Notes: a model not told the origin generated them from the letters alone. A stretch of DNA of 35,826 bases from an uncultured Paracoccaceae bacterium (GCA_947489325.1 CANLDA010000026.1:1-35826), one strand, 5' to 3'; shown: positions 16,389 through 26,093, counted from the stretch's first letter. A program made the numbers and translations.

Positions 16389-16727
16389 ACCCCCAAGCTA
16401 TAGAAGCTGCACGCCCGTTCCAATAGGAGCTTTTGCAAACAGGTACGAATTTGATCTCTCTGCACTCCTTGAGGCAGTTTCAAATTTTTCCGAAAAATTC
16501 AAATATTATACACCTTTGAAAAATAAGGTTTTAATTCAACCCTCTTGTAATTTCCACAACAATGAATCTGATTAACTGCTATTTCAGGAAACTAAGTTTT
16601 CCTTGCCATAAAGCCTGAGAGCTTTCTATCCTGATAAAGCTTTTGGCACAGGGAGGCCGCACGCTTTCTACGTCGCATCGAAATCGTGCATCACCGGCTT
16701 ATCAAGTAACGCGACTGGCAGAAAAAC
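16389..16727. other. 339-bp divergent intergenic region between dnaE and xdhA
   Basis: No coding frame of note. It contains an AT-rich central part, a near-palindrome AATTTTTC-C-GAAAAATT (16483-16499), a weaker GGAAA/TTTCC pair (16587-16602) and, near xdhA, a promoter-like sequence with an inverted repeat around its -10 (listed separately). It must also contain the dnaE promoter, for which no convincing -35/-10 pair was seen. Confidence 0.6.
16603..16641 (+). promoter_or_regulatory. Candidate xdhA promoter with overlapping operator
   Basis: TTGCCA (16603-16608) and TATCCT (16627-16632) are separated by 18 bp, an acceptable sigma-70 pair. An inverted repeat, AGCTTT (16620-16625) and AAAGCT (16636-16641) with a 10-bp spacer, brackets the -10 box, as an operator for a repressor would. 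The predicted start lies about 88 bp upstream of the xdhA ATG. The regulator is not in the window. Confidence 0.4.
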
Positions 16728-18089
16728 ATGGGTATCACGTTTCTTCTCAACGGAGAGACTGTCACGTTGCAAGACGCGGCTCCGACAACCACTTTGCTGA
16801 ACTGGCTGCGCGAAGAGCGTGGGCTGGTCGGGACCAAGGAAGGCTGCGGCGAGGGGGATTGCGGGGCGTGCTCTGTCATCGTGCAGGATGGCGACGGCAC
16901 ACGTGCCCTGAATGCCTGCATTCTGTTTATGCCACAGCTGAATGGAAAATCAGTGCGCACCGTCGAAGGCTGCGCCGCGCCAGATGGCACATTACATCCT
17001 GTGCAGCAGGCAATGGTGGATCATCACGGCAGCCAATGCGGATTTTGCACACCGGGGTTTATCTCGGCCATGGTGGCAGCACATACCAATGGTGCCACGG
17101 ATTATGACGATCAACTGGCGGGCAATCTGTGCCGCTGCACGGGCTATGCACCAATCATTCGTGCCGCCAAGGTGGCCGCCACACAGCCTGTGCCCAAATG
17201 GGTTGAAACGAACGTTCCGCCCAAGGCCCAAGCGCATGACATGTCCCCCACCACCGTGGATGATTTGGCCGCCGCTTACGAACAGCATCCAAACGCCACC
17301 CTTGTGGCAGGGGCCACCGATGTCGCCCTTTGGGTGACCAAGCAATTGCGCGATCTTGATCCGGTGATTTTTCTGGGGGCCTGCGACGATTTGAAAACTG
17401 TCGAGGTGACAGAGAACGACATCACCTTTGGCGCCATGGTCAATATGAACCGGATGCGCGATGTGATTGCCGAGTATCATCCATCTTATGGCGAAATGAT
17501 CCGCCGCTTTGCTTCCACTCAAATCCGCAACGCGGCCACGGTGGGGGGCAATGTCGCCAATGGATCGCCCATTGGGGACAATCCGCCCGCGCTGATTGCA
17601 CTGAACGCAATGGTGCACCTGCGCAAAGGGAATGCCCACCGCAGCCTGCCCATTGCGGATTTCTTCATTGATTATGGCAAGCAGGATCGTGCCGAGGGGG
17701 AGTTTGTCGAAAAAATCTCGATCCCGCGTCAGGTGGACCGCCTGAAGGTTTATAAGCTGTCCAAACGCTTTGATCAGGATATCTCTGCTGTATTGGGCGC
17801 GTTTAGCGTGACTGTCACAGATGGCATTGTCACAGATGCCCGCATCGCTTTTGGTGGCATGGCGGCCATTCCCAAACGCGCCAACGCCGTCGAACAATCC
17901 CTTATCGGCAAACCATGGAATGACAACACAGTTGCCGCCACATGGGATGCGTGGGAGGCCGATTTTTCTCCACTCACGGACATGCGGGCCTCGGCGCGTT
18001 ATCGGCTGACCACTGCACGCAATATGCTGACGCGCTATTTCCTAGAGGACATCGGTGCAGACGTGTCGGTTCTGGAGGTCTCAGCATGA
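16728..18089 (+). CDS. xdhA: Xanthine dehydrogenase, small subunit (2Fe-2S and FAD domains)
   Basis: A 453-residue electron-transfer subunit. Residues 1-80 are a plant-type ferredoxin domain with C40, C45, C48 and C64. Residues 80-150 form the second, helical 2Fe-2S domain with CGFC (C104, C107) and CRC (C135, C137). From about 165 on is the FAD-binding domain, with LVAGATDVALWVTKQ and RNAATVGGNVANGSPIGD, ending with the CO-dehydrogenase flavoprotein C-terminal domain. Electrons from the molybdenum subunit pass through these centres to NAD+. It is the first gene of the purine operon, and its stop overlaps the xdhB start (ATGA), typical of subunits made in equal amounts. Confidence 0.95.
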   Translation: MGITFLLNGETVTLQDAAPTTTLLNWLREERGLVGTKEGCGEGDCGACSVIVQDGDGTRALNACILFMPQLNGKSVRTVEGCAAPDGTLHPVQQAMVDHHGSQCGFCTPGFISAMVAAHTNGATDYDDQLAGNLCRCTGYAPIIRAAKVAATQPVPKWVETNVPPKAQAHDMSPTTVDDLAAAYEQHPNATLVAGATDVALWVTKQLRDLDPVIFLGACDDLKTVEVTENDITFGAMVNMNRMRDVIAEYHPSYGEMIRRFASTQIRNAATVGGNVANGSPIGDNPPALIALNAMVHLRKGNAHRSLPIADFFIDYGKQDRAEGEFVEKISIPRQVDRLKVYKLSKRFDQDISAVLGAFSVTVTDGIVTDARIAFGGMAAIPKRANAVEQSLIGKPWNDNTVAATWDAWEADFSPLTDMRASARYRLTTARNMLTRYFLEDIGADVSVLEVSA

Positions 18090-20374
18090 GCATCGCACGC
18101 CCCCTGCCCCACGACACCGCACAACTGCATGTCACCGGCGCTGCACGATATGTAGATGATATTCCAACACCGGCAAACGCCCTGCATCTGGCTTTTGGCC
18201 TGTCCAGCATTGCCTGCGGCACCATCGCGGATTTGGACCTAAGCGATGTACGCGCCGCCGATGATGTGGTTGCGGTTTTGACAGCTGATGACCTGCCGTT
18301 TGAAAACGATGTATCCCCATCAATCCATGACGAACCACTGCTGTCGGATGGCACGGTGCATTACCTAGGCCAACCCTTGTTTCTTGTGGTGGCCACGAGC
18401 CATCTTGCCGCCCGTAAGGCCGCGCGCAAGGGTATGATCACCTATGAAGAAAGTACGCCGATTTTCACCATCGAAGACGCGCTTGCCGCCAACAGCCGTT
18501 TTGAAGAAGGCCCGCGCATCTATAGCCGGGGTGATCCTGAACAAGCGATTGCCAATGCACCACATCTGATCGAAGGCACGTTGGAACTGGGCGGGCAGGA
18601 ACATTTCTATCTGGAAAGTCAGGCCGCCATGGTCATGCCGCAGGAAAACGGCGATGTGGTGGTGCATTCCTCGACCCAACATCCCACCGAAATTCAGCAC
18701 AAGGTTGCCCATGCACTGGGTATTCCGATGCACGGCGTCCGCGTGGAGATGCGCCGCATGGGCGGCGGTTTTGGCGGTAAGGAAAGTCAGGGCAACGCCT
18801 TGGCCGTGGCCTGTGCCGTGGCGGCCATCAAAACAGGACGCACCTGCAAGATGCGTTATGACCGCGATGATGACATGATCATCACTGGAAAACGCCATGA
18901 TTTCCGCATCACCTACCGCGTGGGTGTTGACGATCAGGGCCGGGTGCAAGGCATTGATTTCATGCACTACACCCGCGGCGGCTGGGCGCAGGATTTGACA
19001 TTACCAGTGGCAGACCGCGCAATGTTGCATTCTGACAATGCCTATCATCTGCCCCATGTACGCATTGAATCGCATCGGTTAAAAACCAACACACAATCCG
19101 CCACCGCCTATCGCGGGTTTGGTGGACCACAAGGCATGGTTGGCATTGAACGCGTCATGGATCACATCGCTCATCATCTGGGCATGGACCCGCTGGCGGT
19201 GCGTCAGGCGAATTACTATGCCGCCGATGGCAGCCAAAGCACGCCCTACGGTCAAACGGTCGAGGATTTCGTACTACACGAGATGACAGATCAGTTGGTT
19301 GAAAGCTCTAATTACCACGTTCGGCGCGAGGCGATTGCAGAGTGGAATGCCGCCAACCCGGTCCTGAAAAAGGGGATCGCCCTGACACCGGTGAAATTTG
19401 GCATTTCCTTTACGCTCACCCATCTTAATCAGGCTGGCGCCTTGGTGCATGTCTATCAGGATGGGTCTATACAGCTCAATCATGGCGGCACAGAAATGGG
19501 CCAAGGTCTGTTTCAAAAAGTCGCCCAAGTCGCCGCCAGCCGTTTTGGCGTGGATATGGATTTCGTGCGCATCACTGCGACTGACACGGGCAAGGTGCCC
19601 AACACATCGGCCACAGCAGCATCCTCTGGTAGCGATCTGAACGGCATGGCCGTGAAAATCGCCTGCGACACCATCCGCGCGCGCATGGCAGAGTTTCTGG
19701 CAGAGCAACATCAAGCAAGCCCAGACGATATTCGGTTTCAAGACGGAAATGTACACGTCGGGGATAATGTACTGACATTTCAGCAAGCCGCCGCTCTGTG
19801 TTACCAGAACCGGATTGGCCTGTCGGCAACCGGTTTTTACAAGACCCCAAAACTTGCATGGGACCGGATCAAAGGCGAAGGTCGCCCGTTTTATTACTTT
19901 GCTTATGGTGCATCCGTAACCGAAGTGGTGATTGACACGCTCACTGGGGAAAACCGCATTTTGCGCACCGACCTATTGCAGGATGCGGGCGCGTCCCTGA
20001 ACCCGGCATTGGACATTGGTCAGGTCGAAGGTGCGTATGTACAGGGGGCTGGATGGCTTACCACCGAAGAACTGGTATGGGATGGCAAAGGTGCGCTGCG
20101 CACACATGCGCCCTCGACCTATAAGATCCCAGCCTGTTCGGATCGTCCGGATATTTTTAACGTGGCCCTGTTTGACAATGAAAACCGCGAGGACACGATT
20201 TATCGTTCCAAAGCGGTGGGCGAGCCCCCCTTTATGCTGGGCATTTCCGCGCTGATGGCGCTTTCGGATGCGGTGGCGGCTTGTGGCGACAGCTACCCCG
20301 ACTTGAACGCCCCTGCCACGGGAGAGCGCATTCTGGATGCCGTGCAAAAACAACAAGGGGGCGGTGATGCTTGA
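18086..20374 (+). CDS. xdhB: Xanthine dehydrogenase, molybdenum-binding large subunit
   Basis: A 762-residue catalytic subunit that hydroxylates hypoxanthine to xanthine and xanthine to urate at a molybdopterin centre. Family motifs: TGAARYVDDI, GQEHFYLESQAAM, MGGGFGGKESQ, TAYRGFGGPQGM, SSGSDLNG and the C-terminal KAVGEPPFMLGIS, which contains the base Glu expected for this family. The frame is open from 17942, but the start at 18086 is preferred: GGAGGT lies 9 nt upstream and the protein then begins MSIARPLPHDTAQLHVTGAA, as in homologues. It overlaps xdhA by 4 nt and xdhC by 8 nt. Confidence 0.96.
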   Translation: MSIARPLPHDTAQLHVTGAARYVDDIPTPANALHLAFGLSSIACGTIADLDLSDVRAADDVVAVLTADDLPFENDVSPSIHDEPLLSDGTVHYLGQPLFLVVATSHLAARKAARKGMITYEESTPIFTIEDALAANSRFEEGPRIYSRGDPEQAIANAPHLIEGTLELGGQEHFYLESQAAMVMPQENGDVVVHSSTQHPTEIQHKVAHALGIPMHGVRVEMRRMGGGFGGKESQGNALAVACAVAAIKTGRTCKMRYDRDDDMIITGKRHDFRITYRVGVDDQGRVQGIDFMHYTRGGWAQDLTLPVADRAMLHSDNAYHLPHVRIESHRLKTNTQSATAYRGFGGPQGMVGIERVMDHIAHHLGMDPLAVRQANYYAADGSQSTPYGQTVEDFVLHEMTDQLVESSNYHVRREAIAEWNAANPVLKKGIALTPVKFGISFTLTHLNQAGALVHVYQDGSIQLNHGGTEMGQGLFQKVAQVAASRFGVDMDFVRITATDTGKVPNTSATAASSGSDLNGMAVKIACDTIRARMAEFLAEQHQASPDDIRFQDGNVHVGDNVLTFQQAAALCYQNRIGLSATGFYKTPKLAWDRIKGEGRPFYYFAYGASVTEVVIDTLTGENRILRTDLLQDAGASLNPALDIGQVEGAYVQGAGWLTTEELVWDGKGALRTHAPSTYKIPACSDRPDIFNVALFDNENREDTIYRSKAVGEPPFMLGISALMALSDAVAACGDSYPDLNAPATGERILDAVQKQQGGGDA

Positions 20375-21338
20375 TCTGAACGCCCTATCAGATGCCATTG
20401 AAAAGCACGGCAAGGTGGCACGCGTTGTGTTGGCCGAGGTCAAAGGCAGTGCTCCGCGTGAGGCAGGCACATCCATGTTGATCTGGGCGGATGGATATTC
20501 CGGCACCATCGGTGGTGGACGCCTTGAGTTTGACGCCATCCATACTGCACAAGCGATGCTGGATGGTGGCCCGATCACGGCCCTGCACCGCAAAGCACTT
20601 GGTCCAGCACTTAATCAATGCTGCGGTGGGGCGGTAACAGTCGTTACAGAAGTTTATGACATCACGCGCTATCACGCGATGATGGATGGGTTTGAATTTC
20701 AAGGTATCTGGGCCCGCGCAGTCAGCGACGAGGTCGGCGCGCTTCCCAAATCAATCGCCCGTCTGATTGCTCGCAAAGAACAAGACAACACGCCAATCTC
20801 GACCACATTCTCCGCAGGTTGGTTGATAGAACCCGTCTGGCGCAACCGTCAGCCCGTGTACATCTATGGCGCTGGGCACGTTGGGCGCGCATTGGCACGT
20901 GTCCTGTCCCCCTTACCACAATATGAGGTGTGGCTGGTCGATGTTCGCGCAGATCAGTTCATGGATATTCCCGAAAATGTGCATGAGTGCTGGCACGTGC
21001 CACCAACTGAGATCATGGCAGCCGCTCCGCCAAATGCGGCGCATTTCATCATGACACCCGAGCATGATTTTGATCTGGAGTTGTGCCACACCTTGCTGGG
21101 TCGCGAGTTTGCCTTTGGCGGGTTGATCGGGTCTGCCACTAAATGGGCCCGCTTTCGCAAACGCCTTGCGGCACTTGGCCATGAACCTGAACAGGTTGCC
21201 CGCATCACCTGCCCAATTGGTGATCCAACTTTGGGGAAAAACCCACAGGCCATTGCCCTTGGCATTGCAGCCAAGCTATTGAAAACAAAGAACAGCGCCA
21301 CCGCCCAGCACATGGGTAAAAAGGAGCAAAGCGCATGA
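20367..21338 (+). CDS. xdhC: Xanthine dehydrogenase accessory protein
   Basis: A 323-residue protein of the XdhC/CoxI family, which binds molybdenum cofactor, promotes its sulfuration and delivers it to XdhB. N-terminal part: VVLAEVKGSAPREAGTSML with GTIGGGRLE. C-terminal Rossmann-type part: VYIYGAGHVGRALARVL and VWLVDVRADQF. The start at 20367 gives MLDLNALSDAIEKHGKV and sits behind AAGGGGGCGG within the end of xdhB. Its stop overlaps the transporter ATPase start by ATGA, tying enzyme maturation and transport into one transcript. Confidence 0.93.
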   Translation: MLDLNALSDAIEKHGKVARVVLAEVKGSAPREAGTSMLIWADGYSGTIGGGRLEFDAIHTAQAMLDGGPITALHRKALGPALNQCCGGAVTVVTEVYDITRYHAMMDGFEFQGIWARAVSDEVGALPKSIARLIARKEQDNTPISTTFSAGWLIEPVWRNRQPVYIYGAGHVGRALARVLSPLPQYEVWLVDVRADQFMDIPENVHECWHVPPTEIMAAAPPNAAHFIMTPEHDFDLELCHTLLGREFAFGGLIGSATKWARFRKRLAALGHEPEQVARITCPIGDPTLGKNPQAIALGIAAKLLKTKNSATAQHMGKKEQSA

Positions 21339-22852
21339 CAGGGACGTTGCTTTCTATTCAAGGTCTGACCAAGGCCTACCCAGGAGTCGTTGCCAATGAC
21401 ACCGTTTCCTTTGACATTCAGGAAGGTGAAGTTCACGCCCTTTTGGGAGAGAACGGTGCGGGTAAATCCACGCTGGTAAAGATGATCTATGGGTTGGTAA
21501 AACCTGACACTGGCCGCATGGTCTGGAAAGGTCAGGAATTTGCTCCACCAGAACCACGTGCAGCACGCGCCTCTGGCGTGGCCATGGTGTTTCAGCATTT
21601 TTCCTTGTTTGATGCGCTGAACGTGGCGGAAAACGTGGCGTTGGGTATGGAAAATCCACCTCAAATGCGCGACTTGGCCAGCCGTATTCGCGAAGTGTCG
21701 GAAAACTATGGCCTGCCGCTTGATCCCTATCGCACGGTCGGGGATCTGTCCGCAGGCGAACGCCAACGCGTGGAAATCATCCGCTGCCTGCTGCAAGACC
21801 CCAAACTGTTGATCATGGATGAGCCGACCTCGGTTCTGACACCGCAAGAGGTCGACATCCTGTTTAAAACACTGCGCAAACTGCAGTCCGAAGGTACCGC
21901 AATTCTGTATATCAGCCACAAGTTGGAGGAAATTCGCGCGCTCTGTGACCACGCGACGATCCTGCGTTTGGGCAAAAACGTCGGCACTTGTACCCCCGCA
22001 GAAACAACTGCACGGGATATGGCCGAGATGATGGTGGGCGACACGCTACAGACCCCGACCCGCACCGCTGCCGAAGGGGGCGAGGTTATTTTGGACGTTT
22101 CTGGCCTATCGCTGATGCCGTCCAATCCTTTTGGCACACCGTTAAAGAACATCCATTTTACTGTGCGTGCAGGTGAAATTCTGGGTCTTGGCGGGGTTGC
22201 TGGCAACGGGCAGGATGAGCTGCTTGCCGCCCTATCGGGAGAGGCCCTGACGCCTTCGGATGCGGTCAAGGTCAAAGGCAATGCCATCGGCCATCTTGGC
22301 CCAAACCAACGCCGTGATATTGGTGTGCTAGCTGCCCCTGAGGAGCGCCTTGGCCACGCGGCAGCCCCCAATATGAGTCTTGTGGAAAATGCCCTTTTGA
22401 CAGGCGCTGCACGCAAGAACCTGACCAGCAATGGCTTTGTAAATTGGAAAGACACCACGAGTTTCGCCGAAGACATCATCAAAGCCTTTGATGTGCGTAC
22501 CCCCGGATCTGACCGCGCCGCGCGATCTCTGTCTGGTGGCAATCTGCAAAAATTCGTCATTGGCCGGGAGGTGATGCAAAACCCCGAGGTTCTTGTCGTC
22601 AATCAACCCACATGGGGCGTGGATGCCGCTGCTGCGGCCTCGATCCGTCAATCGCTACTAGATTTGGCGGCCAAAGGTGCCGCGATTATTTGTATCAGCC
22701 AAGACCTTGATGAATTGATGGAAATTTCTGATCGCTTTGGCGCACTGAATGAAGGCCGCCTGTCTGCCATTCGCCCGGCTGCTGGTCTGACGATTGATGA
22801 AATTGGTCTGATGATGGGCGGCGCGCACGACATGGAGGTGTCACATGCTTAA
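21335..22852 (+). CDS. Nucleoside/purine ABC transporter, double ATP-binding protein
   Basis: A 505-residue protein with two ABC domains in tandem, as in the sugar/nucleoside (YufO/NupO-like) importers. Domain 1: Walker A GENGAGKST, a Q-loop near VFQHFSLF, signature LSAGERQRVEI and Walker B LLIMDEPTSVL. Domain 2, from about residue 250: degenerate Walker A GVAGNGQDEL, signature LSGGNLQKFVIGRE and LVVNQPTWGVDAAAA. The degeneracy of domain 2 is normal in this family. It powers import by the two following permeases. Position directly after xdhC suggests the substrate is a purine base or nucleoside, which is inference. Confidence 0.9.
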   Translation: MTGTLLSIQGLTKAYPGVVANDTVSFDIQEGEVHALLGENGAGKSTLVKMIYGLVKPDTGRMVWKGQEFAPPEPRAARASGVAMVFQHFSLFDALNVAENVALGMENPPQMRDLASRIREVSENYGLPLDPYRTVGDLSAGERQRVEIIRCLLQDPKLLIMDEPTSVLTPQEVDILFKTLRKLQSEGTAILYISHKLEEIRALCDHATILRLGKNVGTCTPAETTARDMAEMMVGDTLQTPTRTAAEGGEVILDVSGLSLMPSNPFGTPLKNIHFTVRAGEILGLGGVAGNGQDELLAALSGEALTPSDAVKVKGNAIGHLGPNQRRDIGVLAAPEERLGHAAAPNMSLVENALLTGAARKNLTSNGFVNWKDTTSFAEDIIKAFDVRTPGSDRAARSLSGGNLQKFVIGREVMQNPEVLVVNQPTWGVDAAAAASIRQSLLDLAAKGAAIICISQDLDELMEISDRFGALNEGRLSAIRPAAGLTIDEIGLMMGGAHDMEVSHA

Positions 22853-22927
22853 GAATTTGGGATGCCTCCGGCAGAAAAATACTGAGAACAATGAAAATCA
22901 TGGGCTTATGCCCCAAGGAGGTTGGGC

Positions 22928-24010
22928 ATGATTGTATTGGAGAAAAGACCGCAACCATCACGCGCATGGTCCCTGATGACCCCGGTCGTGGCCGTTGTTA
23001 TCACCATGATCGCAGGTGGGTTGCTGTTTGCAGCCCTTGGCAAAAATCCCGCCGAAGCGATCGGCACGATTTTTTGGGAGCCTCTGTTCGGGGAATATGC
23101 GTTTTTCTATCGCCCACAATTGTTAGTGAAAGGCGCACCTTTGGTTTTGATTGCCATTGGTCTGTCGCTTGGCTTTCGCGCGGGTATCTGGAACATCGGT
23201 GCAGAAGGGCAATACATTGTCGGCGCGATATGTGGTGCAGGTGCGGGGCTAGCGTTTTATCCCATGGAAAGCGTGTTTATCTTTCCATTGATGGTGCTGG
23301 CTGGTGCACTCGGTGGCTGGTGTTGGGCGATGATCCCGGCGCTGTTAAAGGTCAAATTCGGCACCAATGAAATTCTTGTGTCCTTGATGTTGGTGTATGT
23401 GGCTGAACAGCTTTTGGCGTCGGTATCGTTGGGGCTTTTGAAGAACCCTCAGGGGTTTGGCTTTCCTGGGTCACGAAACCTGCAAAGCTATGAAAGCGCA
23501 TTTAATGCTGAACTGATCGAAGGGTCAGGCATGCATTGGGGTGTCGTTGCCGCCTTTATCGCGGTCATTCTGTCCTATGTATTGCTGAACAAACACATTC
23601 TTGGCTTTAACATTCGCCTGACCGGAGAAGCGCCCCGCGCGGCCCGGTTTGGCGGGGTGAATCCCACGCGTTTGATCCTGTTCTGTCTGGGCATGTCAGG
23701 GATGCTGGCCGGTCTGGCCGGGATGTTCGAAGCGTCTGGACCTGCTGGGCAGATCAGCATTGATTTCAACGTGGGCTATGGGTTCACAGCGATTATCGTC
23801 GCCTTTCTGGGGCGTCTTCATCCGGTTGGTATTTTGTTGGCTGGGCTCTTGATGGCGCTGACCTATATCGGGGGCGAGATTGCGCAATCCAATCTGGGCC
23901 TGCCTGCCGCCGCAATTCAGGTCTTTCAGGGGATGCTGCTCTTTTTCCTGCTGGCCTTGGACTTGCTGACCAATTTCCGCATTCGCTTTGCCGCTAAAGG
24001 AGCCGCATGA
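22928..24010 (+). CDS. Nucleoside/purine ABC transporter permease 1
   Basis: A 360-residue inner-membrane protein with about ten hydrophobic segments and the family signature RAGIWNIGAEGQYIVGAICG near residue 85, followed by GTNEILVSLM. The start at 22928 follows a perfect AAGGAGG (22915-22921) at 6 nt spacing. A longer frame would need TTG at 22922 inside that site. A 75-bp gap separates it from the ATPase gene, the largest inside the operon, so an internal promoter is possible though none was identified. It overlaps permease 2 by ATGA. Confidence 0.9.
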   Translation: MIVLEKRPQPSRAWSLMTPVVAVVITMIAGGLLFAALGKNPAEAIGTIFWEPLFGEYAFFYRPQLLVKGAPLVLIAIGLSLGFRAGIWNIGAEGQYIVGAICGAGAGLAFYPMESVFIFPLMVLAGALGGWCWAMIPALLKVKFGTNEILVSLMLVYVAEQLLASVSLGLLKNPQGFGFPGSRNLQSYESAFNAELIEGSGMHWGVVAAFIAVILSYVLLNKHILGFNIRLTGEAPRAARFGGVNPTRLILFCLGMSGMLAGLAGMFEASGPAGQISIDFNVGYGFTAIIVAFLGRLHPVGILLAGLLMALTYIGGEIAQSNLGLPAAAIQVFQGMLLFFLLALDLLTNFRIRFAAKGAA

Positions 24011-24930
24011 TGGATCTTTCTGCAATTAATCCCGTCCTCCTTATTGCCTCTTTGATGGTGGCAGCCACGCCTTTGCTATTGGCTGCCATCGGCGAATTGG
24101 TGGTAGAAAAATCCGGTGTGCTGAACCTTGGTGTCGAAGGTATGATGATCGTTGGTGCCATCGCCGGTTTTGCGGTGTCGGTGGAAACCGGCTCTCCTTT
24201 GCTTGGCCTAATCGCGGCGATGATCGGCGGCGCGCTCTTGTCATGTTTGTTTGCCTTCCTCACACAATTCGCCTTGGCAAACCAAGTGGCATCAGGTCTT
24301 GCGTTGACGTTGTTTGGCCTTGGTCTATCCGCCCTTATGGGACAAGGATACGTGGGAGTAAAACCCCCGGCGATGGCCACGTTGGATATTCCGGTGATCA
24401 GTGATTTACCGGTGATCGGCCCGATCTTCTTTAGCCATGATCCGGTACTGTATTTCGGTGTTTTTCTAACCGCAGCGGTCTGGTACGCGCTGAAATTCAC
24501 ACGCATTGGTCTTGTCTTACGTGCCACAGGTGAAAACCATGATGCGGCCCATGCGTTGGGCTATCATGTGATCCGCGTGCGTGTGATTGCCATCTTGTTT
24601 GGGGGGGCCTGTGCAGGGCTTGGCGGGGCGTATATCAGCCTGATCCGCGTGCCTCAATGGACCGAAGGCATGACCGCCGGTATCGGTTGGATCGCATTGG
24701 CGCTGGTGGTTTTTGCCAGCTGGAAACCATGGCGTGTCCTGCTGGGGGCCTATCTCTTTGGCGGCATCAACGTTTTGCAATTAAATCTACAGGCCGCAGG
24801 CGTTGCCATTCCAGTCGAATATCTGGCAATGTCGCCATATGTCATCACGATCGTTGTATTGGTCATCATGTCGCGCGACAAAACCAGCGCACCGGGATCA
24901 TTGGGACGCATTTTCCACGCCTCAAGCTAG
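24007..24930 (+). CDS. Nucleoside/purine ABC transporter permease 2
   Basis: A 307-residue, strongly hydrophobic partner permease. It carries the paired family signature EKSGVLNLGVEGMMIVGAI near residue 38 and the cytoplasmic loop LVLRATGENHDAAHALGYHV, which should contact the ATPase, followed by GLGGAYISLIRVPQWTEGM. It begins in the ATGA overlap with permease 1; a second ATG follows at once, so the exact first residue is uncertain. The two permeases form the heterodimeric channel of the importer. Confidence 0.9.
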   Translation: MMDLSAINPVLLIASLMVAATPLLLAAIGELVVEKSGVLNLGVEGMMIVGAIAGFAVSVETGSPLLGLIAAMIGGALLSCLFAFLTQFALANQVASGLALTLFGLGLSALMGQGYVGVKPPAMATLDIPVISDLPVIGPIFFSHDPVLYFGVFLTAAVWYALKFTRIGLVLRATGENHDAAHALGYHVIRVRVIAILFGGACAGLGGAYISLIRVPQWTEGMTAGIGWIALALVVFASWKPWRVLLGAYLFGGINVLQLNLQAAGVAIPVEYLAMSPYVITIVVLVIMSRDKTSAPGSLGRIFHASS

Positions 24931-24971
24931 GGGCGACACTAGAAAAAATAACCACTAGGGAGCAAACTGAA

Positions 24972-26045
24972 ATGAAACTGACGAAACTTCTTGCCACGGC
25001 TGCCGTGGCACTGGGCCTCGCCTCGACGGCCATGGCGGATGACAAAACAAAGGTTGGCTTTGTATTTGTTGGCCCCGTGGGTGATGGCGGCTGGACGTAT
25101 GAACACAACAAAGGCCGCCTCGCGGTTGAGGAAAAGTTCGGCGACAAAGTGGAAACCGTGTTTGTTGAATCCGTGCCCGAAGGCCCGGACGCAGAGCGCG
25201 TCATGACACAGATGGCGCTGGATGGGGCCGATCTGATTTTCACCACATCCTTTGGTTACATGGATCCCACGATCAACGTGGCAAAGAAATTCCCAAAGGT
25301 GAAATTTGAACATGCCACCGGGTATAAGCAGGCACCAAACGTGTCGGTCTATTCTGCACGCTTTTACGAAGGTCGTGCCGTTCAGGGCCACATCGCAGGG
25401 CAAATGACCAAATCCAACGTGATCGGCTATATCGGGTCTTATCCAATCCCAGAAGTGATCCGAGGCATCAACTCTGCCTTTGTCCATGCACGTGCGGTTA
25501 ATCCTGATGTGCAGTTCAAAATTATCTGGGCCTATACATGGTTTGACCCTGCAAAAGAGGCCGATGCCGCCAAGGTTCTGATCGAACAGGGTGCTGACGT
25601 TATCCTGCAACACACCGATTCAACCGCGCCACAGGCCGCCGCACAAGCAGCAGGCAATGTTGTGACCTTTGGTCAGGCTTCGGACATGAGCGAATACGCG
25701 CCCTTCCCCCGTGTGTCTTCTATCATCGACGACTGGGCGCCCTATTATATCGCGCGGACACAGGCCGTCATGGATGGCAGCTGGGAAAGCGCGAACACAT
25801 GGCACGGTATTGGTGACGGCATGGTCGGCATCGGTGAAATTTCTGATGCGGTTCCTGCAGAGATCAAAGCTTCGGCGCTTCAACTCAAAGCCAAGCTGGC
25901 ATCTGGCGAGTACCACGCCTTTACAGGCCCGCTGAATAAGCAAGACGGCAGCGCATGGTTGGCCGACGGTGAAACCGCAGATGACGGCACATTGGCCGGC
26001 ATGGGCTTCTATGTCGAAGGACTTGAAGGCGACGTGCCACAATAA
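24972..26045 (+). CDS. BMP-family periplasmic substrate-binding protein
   Basis: A 357-residue binding protein of the BMP (Bmp/PnrA-like) family, whose characterised members bind nucleosides or related ligands. The first residues form a signal peptide (MKLTKLLATAAVALGLASTA, then MA) with likely cleavage before DDKTK. There is no lipobox Cys, so it should be free in the periplasm. VGFVFVGPVGDGGWTYEHNK, then FTTSFGY and HTDSTAPQAAAQ, match the family. AGGGAG (24957-24962) lies 9 nt before the ATG; an upstream in-frame start at 24657 would lie inside permease 2. It is last in the operon, just before a strong terminator. Confidence 0.92.
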   Translation: MKLTKLLATAAVALGLASTAMADDKTKVGFVFVGPVGDGGWTYEHNKGRLAVEEKFGDKVETVFVESVPEGPDAERVMTQMALDGADLIFTTSFGYMDPTINVAKKFPKVKFEHATGYKQAPNVSVYSARFYEGRAVQGHIAGQMTKSNVIGYIGSYPIPEVIRGINSAFVHARAVNPDVQFKIIWAYTWFDPAKEADAAKVLIEQGADVILQHTDSTAPQAAAQAAGNVVTFGQASDMSEYAPFPRVSSIIDDWAPYYIARTQAVMDGSWESANTWHGIGDGMVGIGEISDAVPAEIKASALQLKAKLASGEYHAFTGPLNKQDGSAWLADGETADDGTLAGMGFYVEGLEGDVPQ

Positions 26046-26065
26046 GCACCTCTTATACATCACTC

Positions 26066-26093
26066 AAAGGTCCGCTTTGCGCGGACCTTTTTT
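26066..26093 (+). terminator. Intrinsic terminator ending the xdh-transporter operon
   Basis: AAAGGTCCGC (26066-26075) and GCGGACCTTT (26081-26090) form a perfect 10-bp stem with a 5-nt loop, followed by a T run, 20 bp after the binding-protein stop. Confidence 0.88.

Noticed and set aside
16992-17897. 301-codon minus-strand frame inside xdhA
   Set aside because: Antisense shadow of the FAD-binding domain, with no recognisable motifs of its own.
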